In this document: positions 1 through 10,648 of the stretch, piece after piece
How the letters are laid out: each line of letters starts with the position of its first letter
How positions within the stretch are numbered: the stretch's first letter is position 1
NCBI GenBank assembly: GCA_031002005.1
Contig: JARYHS010013630.1
Span: 237,157,539-237,221,538 of the forward strand
Direction of reading: 5' to 3'
Origin: Vandiemenella viatica
Taxonomy: Eukaryota > Arthropoda > Insecta > Orthoptera > Morabidae
DNA: 64,000 nt
The notes under the pieces: generated by a model
Told to the model about the DNA's origin: nothing
Databases searched by the model: none
Seen by the model: only the letters and a program-made list of their open reading frames with translations
Translations under genes and position numbers: made by a program

Positions 1-24
1 TTGCAGCGCTTTTTATATTTAGAT

Positions 25-208
25 GACAGGCTCGAATCCCCGTCCGGCCATCATGATTTCGGTTTTATATGGTTTCCCAAAATCACTCCAGGCGAATGCC
101 GTGATGGTTCCTCAAAAAGACCATGGCCGAATACCTTCCAGTACCTAGGTTTTTCTCGCTTCTAATGAACTCGACGTCGACGAGGCGTAAATACATAATT
201 AAAAAAAA
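25..208 (+). mobile_element. SINE family 1, 5'-truncated copy
   Basis: The copy starts in the tRNA-like B box (GGCTCGAATCC) and runs through the body shared by all family members (GTTTCCCAAAATCACTCCAG, then GGCCGAATACCTTCC) to the 3' end containing CTCGACGTCGACGAGGCGTA and a short A-rich tail at 201-208. The A-box half of the head is missing. The best full copy, at 41759-42000, was the reference. A 75-codon ORF over this interval is simply SINE sequence. Confidence 0.85.
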
Positions 209-770
209 GAGACGATTTAACGAGAGGCAGATTTTCTGTCCGATACTACCATTCTTTTCTAAATATTTCTTTGGTCCTCACACGATTAAATGTAAGTCAT
301 TACAGATTTTTGGTATTCTATTGTTACTGCTTCAGTTGAACCCTATATAGTGCGTCAGCACAGGTATATGCTCTTATTTTCATTTGAAATACCCAAGCAT
401 TTTGACAAATTAACACTTTGCAGATCATAAATCATGCTCACATAATTCATGGCCAAATGTTAGAAACTTAATCCGTTGTTCTACATTTGCCGGTATTCAT
501 CTAGGACCACTAGATAATGAATTATCGTGTTCGTTTCTCACCCTTTAGTACGACATTCCTTCATGCAGCATTTTGGCTTACATGTTAATGTTGAACAGCT
601 CCCTTACAAATAGTGTCAATATCTGCGTTTATCATTGTTCAGTATGTAGTTTGTTGAGAATGTTACAGAGCTGTATTAGTGCAGGAAACTCTGATGGGTG
701 GTTTTTCTGTCTAGTGAACTCGATTCAGATTAATTTTTCTTGTTGTGTCTTTCGACTGGTTTGAAAACAT
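209..770. other. No recognisable feature
   Basis: AT-rich sequence with scattered stops. It may contain unrecognisable upstream parts of the Helitron helicase relic that follows, but I see no motif that supports this. Confidence 0.4.
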
Positions 771-773
771 TTT

Positions 774-1046
774 GGTGCGACCCAAGAAAACGCTGTATTA
801 ATTCAAAGAATCAGAATTACACCCAGCGGTATGCCCTTTGAATTTAAAAGACTGTGGTTTCCATTATACTATGTCACGTTTTTGGTAACGGTTAATAAAT
901 TTCAGGGCCAAACATTGAAGCTGGCAGGATTACATTTGAACACTGCTTGCTCTTTCGCTGGCCTGCTCGCGGGACTCGAGTGTCAAAATTTACATATATT
1001 TGTTGATAATAACAAGTCTTATAATATTGTGTATAAAGTTTTGTAA
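774..1046 (+). pseudogene. Helitron PIF1-type helicase, C-terminal fragment
   Basis: An open frame of about 90 codons reads ENAVLIQRIRITPSG, then MPFEFKRLWFPL, then NKFQGQTLKLAGLHL, and ends with NIVYKVL and a stop. This follows the order of the C-terminal PIF1-type superfamily 1 helicase domain carried by Helitron Rep/helicase proteins, where an IP.IP..MPFEFKR block is followed by a 'NK.QGQTL' motif and a hydrophobic tail. The QGQT motif lies at about 904-915. Everything upstream of the block is missing or unrecognisable, and the segment between QGQT and the tail is shortened, so it cannot be functional. No Helitron CTRR terminus is evident directly downstream; a minus-strand LINE begins within about 60 bp. 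The identification rests on motif order seen by eye. Confidence 0.75.
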
Positions 1047-1099
1047 TGGTAATAGCAGTCCTAAATACAAGATATTTTTCTTTCTTTAGGAGTTAAATA

Positions 1100-2600
1100 T
1101 TACAGCAACCGTAGTTTTGTTGCATTTGTAAACAAATGTATATTGTTAATGTGCTGTATTTATTTTTATTACTATTAAGGACAATCTCTTGTAGTATAGC
1201 ATTCTTCCAGACTGTCGAATTCAATGGTAAAATTTTCTTCTGTCTCGAAATTTTAGATCTGACTTCTTTAAAATTTCGAATGTTTTGCCCCATCTCACAT
1301 TATCCATCCGCCCCTCAAGTATTAATCTTGTATCAAGAATTGCTTCTCTTGTACGCTTATTTTTGATAAACCCAAAACTTAACTATTCCTAATATTTATC
1401 GCACCTTCCTTGACAGTCTTCTGTATATTATCCTAGTCAGTAATTTTGTAGTATGTGGTAGTAGTCTTATTATGCAATACTTTTCACACTTGTCAGTTTG
1501 TTCTTTCTTCGCGAGTGACCAGATGAAAGTATTATTAAAAGCCAATTAGTTTCTACGATTTTGTTACTTTTCGATATGGAATGATCTTTTTTGTAAGATT
1601 CCCTACAATTCCTATTACCATATTTGAGTTCAAGTCTGTCAAATCTTTATTGATACTGTTTTTAGAACAGGATCAGTACCAATATTGTCTTCTCTTTTCA
1701 GTTCTGATTATCCCCTTTATGCAGTTGCTCCATGTATTCCATCCACTTATTAGCTCTTTCTTCTGAGAACCAAATCTTCATTTCCAAAATTGTGTTTAAT
1801 ACTTCTATAGGCCCCATCTGTTTTACTTACAACCATTTACTTCTCTTCTTTCGTACAAGCACTGTTATTTATCTCCTTGCATTTTATCTTTATCTAATTT
1901 CTAAAATATTTGTAATATTTTCTTCTTGCTTCATCTTCCGCGTTTTGGTATCTAGGTTTTCGGACGGCTTCTTAAGGTAGTGCCTGTTTTCATTATCTTC
2001 TCTTTAGTGTATTTCAATCTTCGTTATGAATTTTTGTCAGATTTATTTCTTAGAATTGCGTCTGCAATCTCTAAGATTTTTTTTCATTTATATAAGCTTA
2101 TTTCAGTTTCCTCGCTTTCCCTCTATTACTTCCTTATTCTCTTGAAATCTACTGTACCTTTCGTACCTATAAGATTGTGGTCACAATTCATATCAGCTCT
2201 TGAGTATCCTTTACAGCAGTTATGGGCAACCTTTGCTTAGCTGAGGGCGTAATATCTGGAGGTCGCGGGTGGTAGGTAAGAAGTAAGTAGGTAGTAGTGG
2301 ATAAAAAGGCTATAAAAACTCATACATTTTCTTATTTATTACAATCAAACATACAGAAAGCAAATTAACAAAAACAGATAGAATAATCAAATGAAAATTA
2401 ATGAGATACTTGAAATTTCTGAATCTCTCCGGGCCGGATTGAAGGTGGTGGAGGGCCGGATCCGGCCCGGGGGCCGGGGGTTGCCCATATATGCTTTACA
2501 GTCTACTCTAGAGCTTTGTTTCCGACTCATTGTTTAAGCTTGATATAATACAACGATATCTGGGCGTCTCCTTACGCATGGAATCGTTCAGTTGCCACCA
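1100..2600 (-). pseudogene. Endonuclease-RT LINE relic, split by a hAT MITE
   Basis: Read on the minus strand, the segment holds in order: the end of an AP-like endonuclease domain (YSRADMNCDHNLI, with the catalytic-type DHN at 2174-2182), a charged spacer including EERANKWMEYMEQLHKGDNQ at about 1715-1775, then reverse-transcriptase blocks (LLPHTTKLLTRIIYRRL near 1440-1490 and a FEILKKSDLKFRDRRK-like piece near 1230-1280). These follow the order of insect non-LTR retrotransposons of the endonuclease-RT type. Many stops and frameshifts interrupt it, and the catalytic FADD region is absent because the homology fades near 1100. A MITE at 2217-2493 sits inside the endonuclease portion, and the frame resumes at 2502 (SSRVDCK precedes GYSRAD across the insertion). 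The clade was not determined. Confidence 0.75.
2217..2493. mobile_element. hAT-type MITE with 8-bp target duplication
   Basis: The 277-bp element begins CAGTTATGGGCAACC and ends GGTTGCCCATATATG, so the outer bases form inverted repeats (CA..ATGGGCAACC). It carries the subterminal GGGCCGGATCCGGCCC palindrome typical of many hAT-derived MITEs. It is flanked by a perfect 8-bp direct repeat, CTTTACAG, at 2209-2216 and 2494-2501, the duplication length made by hAT transposases. The interior is AT-rich with no coding capacity. It interrupts the minus-strand LINE at 1100-2600 and is therefore younger than it. Confidence 0.9.
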
Positions 2601-3149
2601 CCTAGTCAGTGCAAACAAGATACAAAACATGAGGAAGAGGTTGAAATTTGAATGGAAAAAGCTTATGATGTCGCAAAGACAGTAAACAGATGAAGGAGGT
2701 TGTAACAGCCCTCAGCCACAGAACTTTTACGAAATTTTATTTTAAGAATTATGTGGTGGTTGATTAATTGTGGATTTGTATATTTTGTGTGTGATTAATT
2801 GTGAATTTGTGTATATTCGTCATGTAAATGAACATTGTCATTATGGAAACAAACTGTGTAAATGATATGTAATACGATCAAGGACAGCATTATGAATGAT
2901 ACATTAATTAAAAGTTTGTAATTGTAAGTGTTGATGTGAACCATGGTGTTTTGAGGACGATTTTTAGCTATTTGGGGTGTTTCATGTTGTCCATTTTATG
3001 GTCAAATACATTTAAATAACTTTAATTTCCATTTTAAGGTGTTTTCTAAGAATTGTGATGTACAACCTGTGAATGTTTTTGGATGAATTTGGTTGTTAAT
3101 GCATTGTTAACGCTCGAGGAACGTGTGTCGTCCCTCTTTATGGCCTTAA
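2600..3149. other. AT-rich interval, no recognisable feature
   Basis: Repeated short TGTGAATTGTG-like runs occur around 2760-2830, but there is no coding signal or clear repeat boundary. Confidence 0.4.
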
Positions 3150-3414
3150 GGCGGCCACACACGCTACGGTACACCGGAGAGGTCTACCTGTACAGGTACA
3201 CAAACCTGCACAGGTATGCGGACCTGTACAGGTAACCGGAGAAGAATCAAAAATCAATTCTTTCTACCTGCGCCAGACTACAGACCGGAGCGTGTGTGGG
3301 GGTATTGCGGTAGACCTGTACAGGTTTCAGTCTCATTTTAGAGCTTTGTGGAAGAGAGATCGCGTTGTGTTCAGTTTTTCTTCTTTGTTTAGATGCAAAT
3401 TACAAACGTACACC

Positions 3415-3825
3415 ATGTCAAATTGCAAGATTAATAAAGTTATAGAAGAATTTAACGAAATTTATAAATCAGAGCCTTGTCTGTGGCGTGTTAAGAGCAA
3501 GGAATACCATGATCGCCGCAAGAGAGAAGCCGCGTGAACGAAGTTATTGAAAAAATTACAAGAGTATGAATCTGGCGCTAATAAGCAGACTGTGATTAAA
3601 AAAATAAATAACCTAAGAAGCAACGTCCGAAAGGAGAAAAAAAAATGAAGCCTCGTTGAAGTCTGGAGCGTCGACAGATGCAATTTATAAAATAACACTT
3701 TGGTACTACAAGCTATTTGATTTTCTGGGTGATCAAGATACCCCAAGAAGATCGAATTCCAACATAAATGAGGAAGAAAGTGATTGCGAGGTAAATAAAT
3801 TACAAATTTGTCTTTGCTGAATTTT
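3415..3825 (+). pseudogene. MADF-domain protein of Harbinger element, broken
   Basis: From the ATG at 3415 the frame reads NKVIEEFNEIYKSEPCLWR, followed by KSKEYHDRRKREAA: the start of a MADF (Myb/SANT-like, DNA-binding) domain with its P.LW signature. The frame stops at 3535 with TGA exactly where the family has a conserved Trp codon, so this is probably a TGG-to-TGA change. It continues as TKLLKKLQEYESG and NNLRSNVRKEKK, suffers a frameshift in the A-run at about 3637-3646, and resumes as SLKSGASTDAIYK and LWYYKLFDFLGDQ, the aromatic end of a MADF domain. In Harbinger elements this second protein aids the transposase. One nonsense change and one frameshift make it a pseudogene. Confidence 0.85.
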
Positions 3826-3894
3826 TATTTATTTTAACTGGAAATAATGTACAATTTAAGTTCTTGGCAGCATAAATTAATGTTTATAACAATT

Positions 3895-4466
3895 TTAGGC
3901 GAATCTATTTCTTTTAACAAATTTATTTTGCCATGGCACTTTACCCTCATTCACAAAGTAGATATTGAAATCTTCTCTAAATTTTTTAGCGTCATTAACA
4001 ATATTTCCCAGGTTTCGGCGATTTAAATTTTCCATGTTCGAACGCAGAGTATCATAGCCTGCAGACGCAATAAAAACACTTTGAAGGTGCATAGGAATTT
4101 AGTACTTGTTCAATCAAAAAAATGTGTAAGGCAAAGGTTGCCATCACTATTTTTTCTATGTTCTTTGGTTCTACATTAATTTGTGTATGGTATATGCGAA
4201 ACCGCGAAGCCAATATACAGAAAGCATTTTCAACAATGTGTCTCGCCCGGAACAGTCGATAGAAACCTTAAAGTTGCTGCAAGTCTTTCGTGTGGAGAAA
4301 TAGCACTTCTCATTATGGTATCCTTTTTCTGGATTAAAGGAGTAATCATTGAAAGTAATTTTAGATAAACCGATTCATCTATACGTAAGTAATTGCAGTA
4401 ATCTTTAGGTTCTATCCTCAATTCGTTCAACAAATTGATATGAGTATATTCTTTTCTTTTCGACAA
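3895..4466 (-). pseudogene. Harbinger (HARBI1-like) transposase with central deletion
   Basis: Minus strand. From 4466 the frame gives the usual N-terminal region of PIF/Harbinger nucleases: LLNELRIEPKDYCNYLRIDE, then LSMITPLIQKKDTIMRSAIS, then ERLAATLRFLS. Near 4250 it jumps to the C-terminal part: RARHIVENAFCILASRF is readable in a shifted frame at about 4190-4250, then KIVMATFALHIFL, and a last piece with FREDFNIYFVNEGKVPWQ at about 3915-3975. The whole segment carrying the first two catalytic acidic residues is missing. The Glu in VENAF probably corresponds to the third catalytic residue; I am not certain of this. The element needs a transposase in trans to move. Confidence 0.85.
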
Positions 4467-4704
4467 CCACTTTTTACGCCACTTTTCACGTTTTTTTTTT
4501 TCCCTTTATTGTTTACATTTCAAAGCTATTAAGAAGCCTACCACCGCCAAAGAATCATCCTGTGACGATTCCATGCTCCGTCTGTGCTCCGGTATACCTG
4601 TCCGGTTTACCGTTACGTGTGTGGGCTCCGTCGGTTTTCGGTCTACCTGTCAGGTGTACCTGTACAGGTAGACCTCTCCGGTGTACCTAGCGTGTGTGGC
4701 CTTA

Positions 4705-5040
4705 TGGATGTTTCTCCGGCGTCTACTTAAACACGCGGAGATAGCGAGCAAAGTCAGTTGTTTTTGGAAGTTTGGATATTTGCTTTTTGAGTCATCAAGC
4801 AGCCATTTGTGGGCATAATCGCTAGAATATTTGTGTATATTTGCTTTAATATCTTTGGAGGAGTCTCGTGTCTTATCTGCGTGTAATGTTGTTATGGAGC
4901 TCACGGAGAAACAAATATGGAGTAAAAAGTGATTCGTCGGTGCTACCGTTCCATGGAACTATTTAATCCATTCAAGGCAGTAGTTATTTAACCTAATTAA
5001 ATGTAATCATCATTAATTGAGTACAAGACGAATTTGTTAA
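4705..5040. other. Short flank between Harbinger and LINE
   Basis: No motif recognised. The sequence just right of the Harbinger end is ordinary flank and gives no second transposon boundary. Confidence 0.4.
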
Positions 5041-6810
5041 TTACCGAAAAGCTTATCAAGGTATATCTGAAACAACTGGAAAACCTTACAGTAAAAATTA
5101 TAACTGAGTACAAAAGAAAACAACTATAGTTAGGGGAGAAGTAAGAAAGGTAAAGAGAATAATATTGGCAGAATTACATAAACGACGTAAAACATTATTT
5201 CATGGTAGACAGGAAAGAGCTTACCGAGTGTTGAGAGATCTGAATAAGACAGAATAAGATAAGTTAGTTTACAATCCCATACCTTAATGAGACTGGCTAC
5301 GATTTTTCACTGCCCTTGGGTCGAATAAGCATGAAGACCAAGCAGGAATAGATCCCACTCAAGAAATCAACAGACATATAGATCTAATAACAATAGATGG
5401 GCTAGATGGAGCATTGGTGTCATTCAAAAATAAGAGCATGGCAGGTTGTGATGGCCTGGATGCAGGACCTTTTAAGTTTTCATCAAATAATTTTAAAATG
5501 CAATTACAATTTTGTTTTTATGAAACTACTGCTTGACATGTGGATATGTACCTGATGAGTAGATTCAAACACTACTGTGTACTATATTAAAAAAGGAGGT
5601 ATGTCGAAAACTGAAAGTTACTGATGCATAAATCTGTTATGTACAGCATACAAAATATATGCAAAAATACTAAAAAGGTTGGTAGGTGTAACAGCAGAAG
5701 CTCTTATGAATGAAGCACAGAATGGCTTCCGGAAGGGAAGATTATGAACAAACTGTACCTGTATTTTCATAATGATCCGGCTGGTAGAAAAACGTCAAGA
5801 ATGCCGCTTACCGACCTACACAGCAATAATTGATTTTGAAAAAGCATTTGATACGGTGAAAGACCCTCAGCATATGGTAAGAGTAATACAAAGTTTATAC
5901 TACAACGCATGCATCAAAATTTCACAAGATGGCGATCAGATTCAAACAACACAAGAAGTGAGATAGTCCATTATTACCTGTACTTTTTAATATTTTAACT
6001 GACGGTTCGATTGCGAAACGGCTGAAATATGTGTCTAATCAATTTGAAGTTAATGACACTGTATTAAATACAATGTTTTCGCTAACGACCACATTATTGT
6101 AATTTTAACAGAAGATGACTTACAATGATGGTTATACTTATCGATGAAAAAATCAAATAGGAACGATTTGAAAATGACCTCAGAAAAAACGAAGGTAATG
6201 GCATTCAAGGGAGACGAACCAATACGAGCTAATATTGTTATCAATTACAGAACAATAGAACAAATTTGTATAGTTATGATACGACATAAACTTTACCAGG
6301 AATCACAGAAATTTCAATACCTGTGTGGATTAATTAAAAGAAATTTTAAGTGCCACATGAGACACAGAGTTGAAATTTTACAAAGTAATGGCAGTACCAA
6401 TGGGTGAAAATCATGAACAGTTAGTAAAAAAACAAATAAAGTGGATAGATGCAGCTAAAATGAGATTTCTGAGAGTCGTGGCTGGATATACTTTAAGAAA
6501 AGAAGTGAAAAAAGGAAATAATTGAATGTTCTTAATTTCAATGAGGAAATAATTAGATATGGGATGAAATGGATGGAGACCAGATACCAGACATCCAAAG
6601 GTACTGCTAAATTACAAGCCAAAACAGGGAAAAAGGTGGACAGGTCGATCTAAGAAGAGGTGGACACAATAAAATATGTCAAGGCGGAACAAACCGTCAA
6701 TGGTCTAAACCTCGAAGATGATGGTAAGAAACTTATGCGTTCTCTCCAACACCGGTGCAAACTTACTACTTTTCGAAATATTCCGTGGGAAGAAATGATA
6801 AAATAAAACT
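5040..6810 (+). pseudogene. LINE endonuclease-RT ORF2 relic, RT motifs in order
   Basis: Reading across frames the segment gives the endonuclease/RT linker (ELHKRRKTLFHGRQERAYRV at about 5170), SFKNKSMAGCDGLDAGPFK (about 5430-5480; the family norm is KAPG.DG), INLLCTAYKIYAKILKRL and EAQNGFRKGR (about 5630-5745), IIDFEKAFDTV with the first catalytic Asp (5828-5860), FANDHIIVILTEDDLQ (6078-6125) in place of FADD, MTSEKTKVMAF (about 6174-6206), a thumb and C-terminal region (AAKMRFLRVVAGYTL), and a basic tail RWTGRSKKRWTQ. It ends around 6810 with an A-rich GATAAAATAAAAC tail. Numerous stops and shifts mean it is dead. The element type is non-LTR endonuclease-RT; the clade was not assigned. Confidence 0.85.
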
Positions 6811-7074
6811 AAATATGTCGTTAATTTTGATTTAAAGTACATTCAACTGACAATATGATTAAAAACTGTTTTATAGCCTGTGACCGTTAAAGTAAATTTT
6901 TTTTACCAGAACAAGGTCACGGTGCACTTTGATAACTGTCCAAGCATAGAATGGCAGTTCGTATCACCAACATGACACAGAACTATATAGCACTGCAATT
7001 TTATGAAACATGCAAACTGTAAATTACGGTGATTAAATTCCGCAAACTTTACTTCTCACCTTTCCGTATTCATC
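6811..7074. other. AT-rich flank, nothing recognised
   Basis: Sequence downstream of the LINE tail. No repeat or coding signal. Confidence 0.35.
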
Positions 7075-7470
7075 TCCTCCGCTTGGCACAGTAAATGGTG
7101 TAGTCGGCAGGGCGCTTATCGGAGCGCATTGCGGGGCACGCAGGTTGCGCCGTGGTGCATGCCGCTCGCGAATATTGCCGCCACATCAAAAGCTCAGCCC
7201 CCACCCGTCCTTGTTCGCTTAAAAGAGAAAGCACCAAAGCGGAAAACTGGCTGCGTGGAGCGGCACTGCCCACTGTCACATCTGTTGTTGTGAAACATTA
7301 AAGCAGATAGCCGGCAGAAAGCGGCGCGCAATTGAATTTTCAATTATTAGATTTTCGCTGGTCCGCGCAGAGCCGGACAGGAAGTATACTCTCGCCAGTG
7401 AGAGCGCTGAGAGGAAGGTGTGTTTGCGGTTCTGTGGCCACTTTATTACGGCGGCACCGACCATATGCAT
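7075..7470. other. GC/CpG-rich island 1
   Basis: Abrupt change from AT-rich flank to CpG-rich sequence. It contains the near-palindromic CAATTGAATTTTCAATT at 7330-7346 and a homeodomain-type core CAATTATTAG next to it. Two short minus-strand frames of 64-69 codons cover it but show no family resemblance. It could be a regulatory element, an untranslated exon or an old repeat. Confidence 0.35.
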
Positions 7471-7894
7471 TCACTTGAGGCATCTTCATAGGCTGTCCGA
7501 CAGCCTCACGCAGACTTGCAGCAATGAGGCTACTCCTTCTGCATGCTCAGCTGCCGGTATGGAAATATCAGGAAACGCGTGAAAATAGCAGTAAGAGGCT
7601 GATGTTCTGGCACCTCCTTTATTTTATTAAGGGATGATAAGCCGTTTAAAATATCAAACATAATTTCGGTTTACAAACATTGATTGGTATGTAAGTAAAT
7701 GTCACTAGGAAAATGATAACTTCCTTCACTCACTAAGACTTTTTCGCTCATACAGTATAAGAAGTACCAACAGTACCAATATACCACCTCTGTTATGTAC
7801 AAGTATTAAATATACGGATCTGGTGAAGCAATTATTGAGATAGGTTTTGCTCTTTCTCGACGGTAACCTCTATTAAGAATGCTAACGAAGTCAT

Positions 7895-8056
7895 GACCGA
7901 GTGAGCGGTTACGCTCTGGCCTTGTTTTCCGAACGACATCGGTCCGGGCATCTAGATTTGAGTTTTTAATGGTTTCCCTAAATCACTCCAGGCGAATGCC
8001 GCGATGCTTACTTCAAAAGGCTATGGCCGAATTTCTTCCAGTTCCTTTTCACCAGT
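7895..8056 (+). mobile_element. SINE family 1, degenerate copy
   Basis: The head (GACCGAGTGAGCGGTTACGC), the body with AATCACTCCAGGCGAATGCC and CTATGGCCGAATTTCTTCC are all recognisable. The B box is damaged and the 3' end is lost near 8056. Confidence 0.8.
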
Positions 8057-8059
8057 CTT

Positions 8060-8640
8060 TCTTAAATGTTAGAACGGGTCCAGTGATGGCAAATCATCAA
8101 TGGCTTGATTGGACAGAATATATCGTAATTCATATCTCAAGAGTGCAATTACTAACGTATTCCTTCCATACCTGGAGACAAAACATATAAATCCCATTAT
8201 ATTGTCCAGAGCATAGCGCAGAGGTCCTTTCACGAGAATTTTTTAAGGTTCGAACTGAAAGAAGTATTATCATCGACCAGTCAGAAAACTAAACGCAACT
8301 AATCTGCGTAGTTATTTTCTTTTTAAACAGCCCGATTTAAACACTTGATCGTTTACCAACACAAGTGATTATTTTAGACAAAATGAATATGTTACACTTT
8401 AAATCGAGAAAAAGAAATGCTGGTGATACGTCTTAGCACGATATCTTCGAGTCATATTTATATATGTATATATAAAAGGATATTGACATCGTAGGTAAGA
8501 TACTGCTCTGTGAAACTTTTACTATCTGATTGTATATTCGTATACATTTGGAGAGCGACGTAATTCAGAATCAGATTCGAACGAAAGACCTTCGGAGTGC
8601 TCATTGACAGCAGTCTGTATTCGTGACACTGTTTATTTTT
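8060..8640. other. No recognisable feature
   Basis: AT-rich spacer with a short TATATATGTATATATAAA run at 8460-8477. Confidence 0.35.
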
Positions 8641-8642
8641 AC

Positions 8643-8826
8643 TATGGGTTTATGCCTCGTCGACTTCGAGGTCATTTAAGAGACAGAAAACAACTTCTAT
8701 GGCCTTTTGACTGAACCATCTCGGCTGCATCTGCAGTTATTTCGGGAAAACGTTGAAAACCCAAATCTGATTGGAACCTGCGTCCTACCGAAATCAAGGT
8801 CAGAGCTCTCTCACCACACTCCGTAA
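8643..8826 (-). mobile_element. SINE family 1, degenerate minus-strand copy
   Basis: Reading the complement, the 3' block (GAC, CTCGAAGTCGACGAGGC) lies at 8655-8675, the middle GGCCATAGAAG near 8690-8705, the AACCCAAATC.. block at 8756-8770 and the head remnant ending ACGGAGTGTGGTGAGAGAGC near 8806-8826. It is clearly older than the other copies. Confidence 0.7.
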
Positions 8827-10351
8827 ACTGGTGATATTCAATTACCGAACAGAAAGATCTAATGTCAAACATTATATTTCTACGTGACTTGAGACCATTC
8901 ATATTAAAGAAAATAACACGCGCTGGGAATCAGACCACTTAACAAACTCAAGACTTGATGCTTCATTTTTTCATAAATGATGGGACAGCTTAACCCTTAA
9001 AAATTCCAGCCACTGTACTCCAAGGGGTCTCTTTTCCACACTGTTCCCATTCCCAGGAATCAAGTTATCGTTGCAAAAATTATGTGCAAACTTTACGAAA
9101 ATGATCTCTTTAGATCCCGGTTTCTGGTTGTTACTTTAGTTACGTTTCCGGAACGTCTGAAACATGCTAATCCCTGCACCATAGTTGGATCGGAATGGAC
9201 AAAAGCACCAATACTTTTATTTGGTCCTTCACGAATTATCTAATATAAAACTTAAGAATATGAAAAATATGCACTATTTTTAAATTTTATTACTGGAATT
9301 TTATAAATTCCTCAGCTATTCCTGATTATGTTTAATACTTCTCTGTAACACTATCGTTTTATAAATCTCTCCAGCTGATTAATATCCCAACCACCCTCTA
9401 CATTCGTGTTACTTAAAAAAATAAAAAAAATAAAAATATGTATCAGAAATTAAAGACGTTTGCGTACAAGCGAACTGTTGGATAGATAGTTTATCGAAAA
9501 TTAAACTTTACATTTACGTTAGTCGAAATATAGTATAAAGTGAATAAAATATACTGGTTAAAATTAATATCAAGTTTCTGTTTGCAATGTTATAATGAAC
9601 TACGAGGAATTTAATATTAATGAATATATTTTTTCTTTACTTACTGATTAAATACTTGAACATTGGTTAATAATAACCAGAATGAAGCAGCCTTCTTACA
9701 CTTGTAAATTAAAAATTATCTTTGATTTGTGAAAAGAAATAATACGAATATCTGCGAAAAAAATAACTCGGTGCGTATTGAAACATTAAAACCATGTCAT
9801 TGATCTTATTTATCTGAATTATACTTTAGGAAATTTAACAGCTCCGAGAAACATGAGACAAACGATCATTGCCATTGTTGTTTTTGAACACCGCCGTGGA
9901 CATGTAACAAAAAGTTCTTGTTAGCGCTCAGAAGATTCCTTGGTGTTTGGTGCTTGGTGTTGGTGGTGAGGCCTCACGCCGAGGACGTTTGCTGAGGCCG
10001 TAGACGTCTCCTATGAGCTGATGATCGGGGGCTTACGTAACTGCTTGCTGACCCGTGATGTAATGAAATGAAGACCTCGCAACGACGTCATTACTTCTTC
10101 TCCGCAGTTTTCACTGACCTCGTGAAGGAAGAAATCTAGCCAAGAAGGACCGCTGCGAATAAGGTTCACATTACGATCGGCAGACATTAAATGAAAACAA
10201 AAATCACATCATTTTATTGGTATTGCTCGTCGTTGAAACGGCATACATGGAAAAAATTAAGCTGTAGGATGATTCTCGATATTTATGTTCTGATACGCAT
10301 TCCGTATTACTGTATTCTGACGAAATGATACGAACTCTATGAAAATGTATT
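8827..10351. other. AT-rich spacer with one GC-richer patch
   Basis: Mostly AT-rich with poly-A-like runs (9413-9440). A patch at about 9940-10170 is GC-richer, with TTGGTGTTTGGTGCTTGGTG at 9937-9961, and reads like a short island or old LTR fragment. No coding signal is supported. Confidence 0.35.
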
Positions 10352-10500
10352 CTGTTGTTTTAATGTGTGTAATATTTAACATGCCATTTTAATGTGTATA
10401 ACGTATTAAGTAAACCTGCTATTTTAATGTACACAAGTTTTAAGTGAAATTATTATTTCTTGTAATGTTAAGGTAGTTTGTAAACCTGCGATTCTAAGTA
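10352..10500. repeat. Degenerate short tandem repeat around ATTTTAATGT
   Basis: The phrase GTTTTAATGTGTGTAA, ATTTTAATGTGTATAA, ATTTTAATGTACACAA recurs at about 30-40 bp spacing, twice preceded by AACCTGC (10418 and 10484). It is an imperfect minisatellite-like tract. Confidence 0.5.
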
Positions 10501-10648
10501 GATGATGAATTAAGCAAGTTTATTACCTCATGTATATAAGACAGAATGTAAACTCAGGAATTGATAAATAGCCTTTATGGCTGAAGGTAGAAAAATATAT
10601 GGATATGTGTCTTTCGGATGATGGTCGCTGTGGAAGTCAAATTTATAT

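Larger units (their letters stand above)
3150..4702. mobile_element. PIF/Harbinger DNA transposon, internally deleted
   Basis: The two ends are inverted copies of about 50 bp: GGCCACACACGCTA, then GGTACACCGGAGAGGTCTAC, then CTGTACAGGTACAC at 3153-3206, mirrored at 4650-4701. Subterminal regions on both sides are packed with a palindromic 12-mer, ACCTGTACAGGT, and its variants (near 3188-3230, 3314 and 4655-4670). Inside lie a MADF-domain ORF on the plus strand and Harbinger transposase pieces on the minus strand, the two-gene layout of this superfamily. TTA or TAA occurs at both edges, as expected for a 3-bp TWA target duplication, but the exact duplication is blurred by a 3-bp difference at the left tip. 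The middle of the transposase has been lost, so the copy is non-autonomous. Confidence 0.9.

Noticed and set aside
1581..2240. Three consecutive plus-strand ORFs of 61-86 codons as membrane proteins
   Set aside because: They are antisense shadows of a minus-strand LINE; the hydrophobic look comes from complementing lysine-rich codons.
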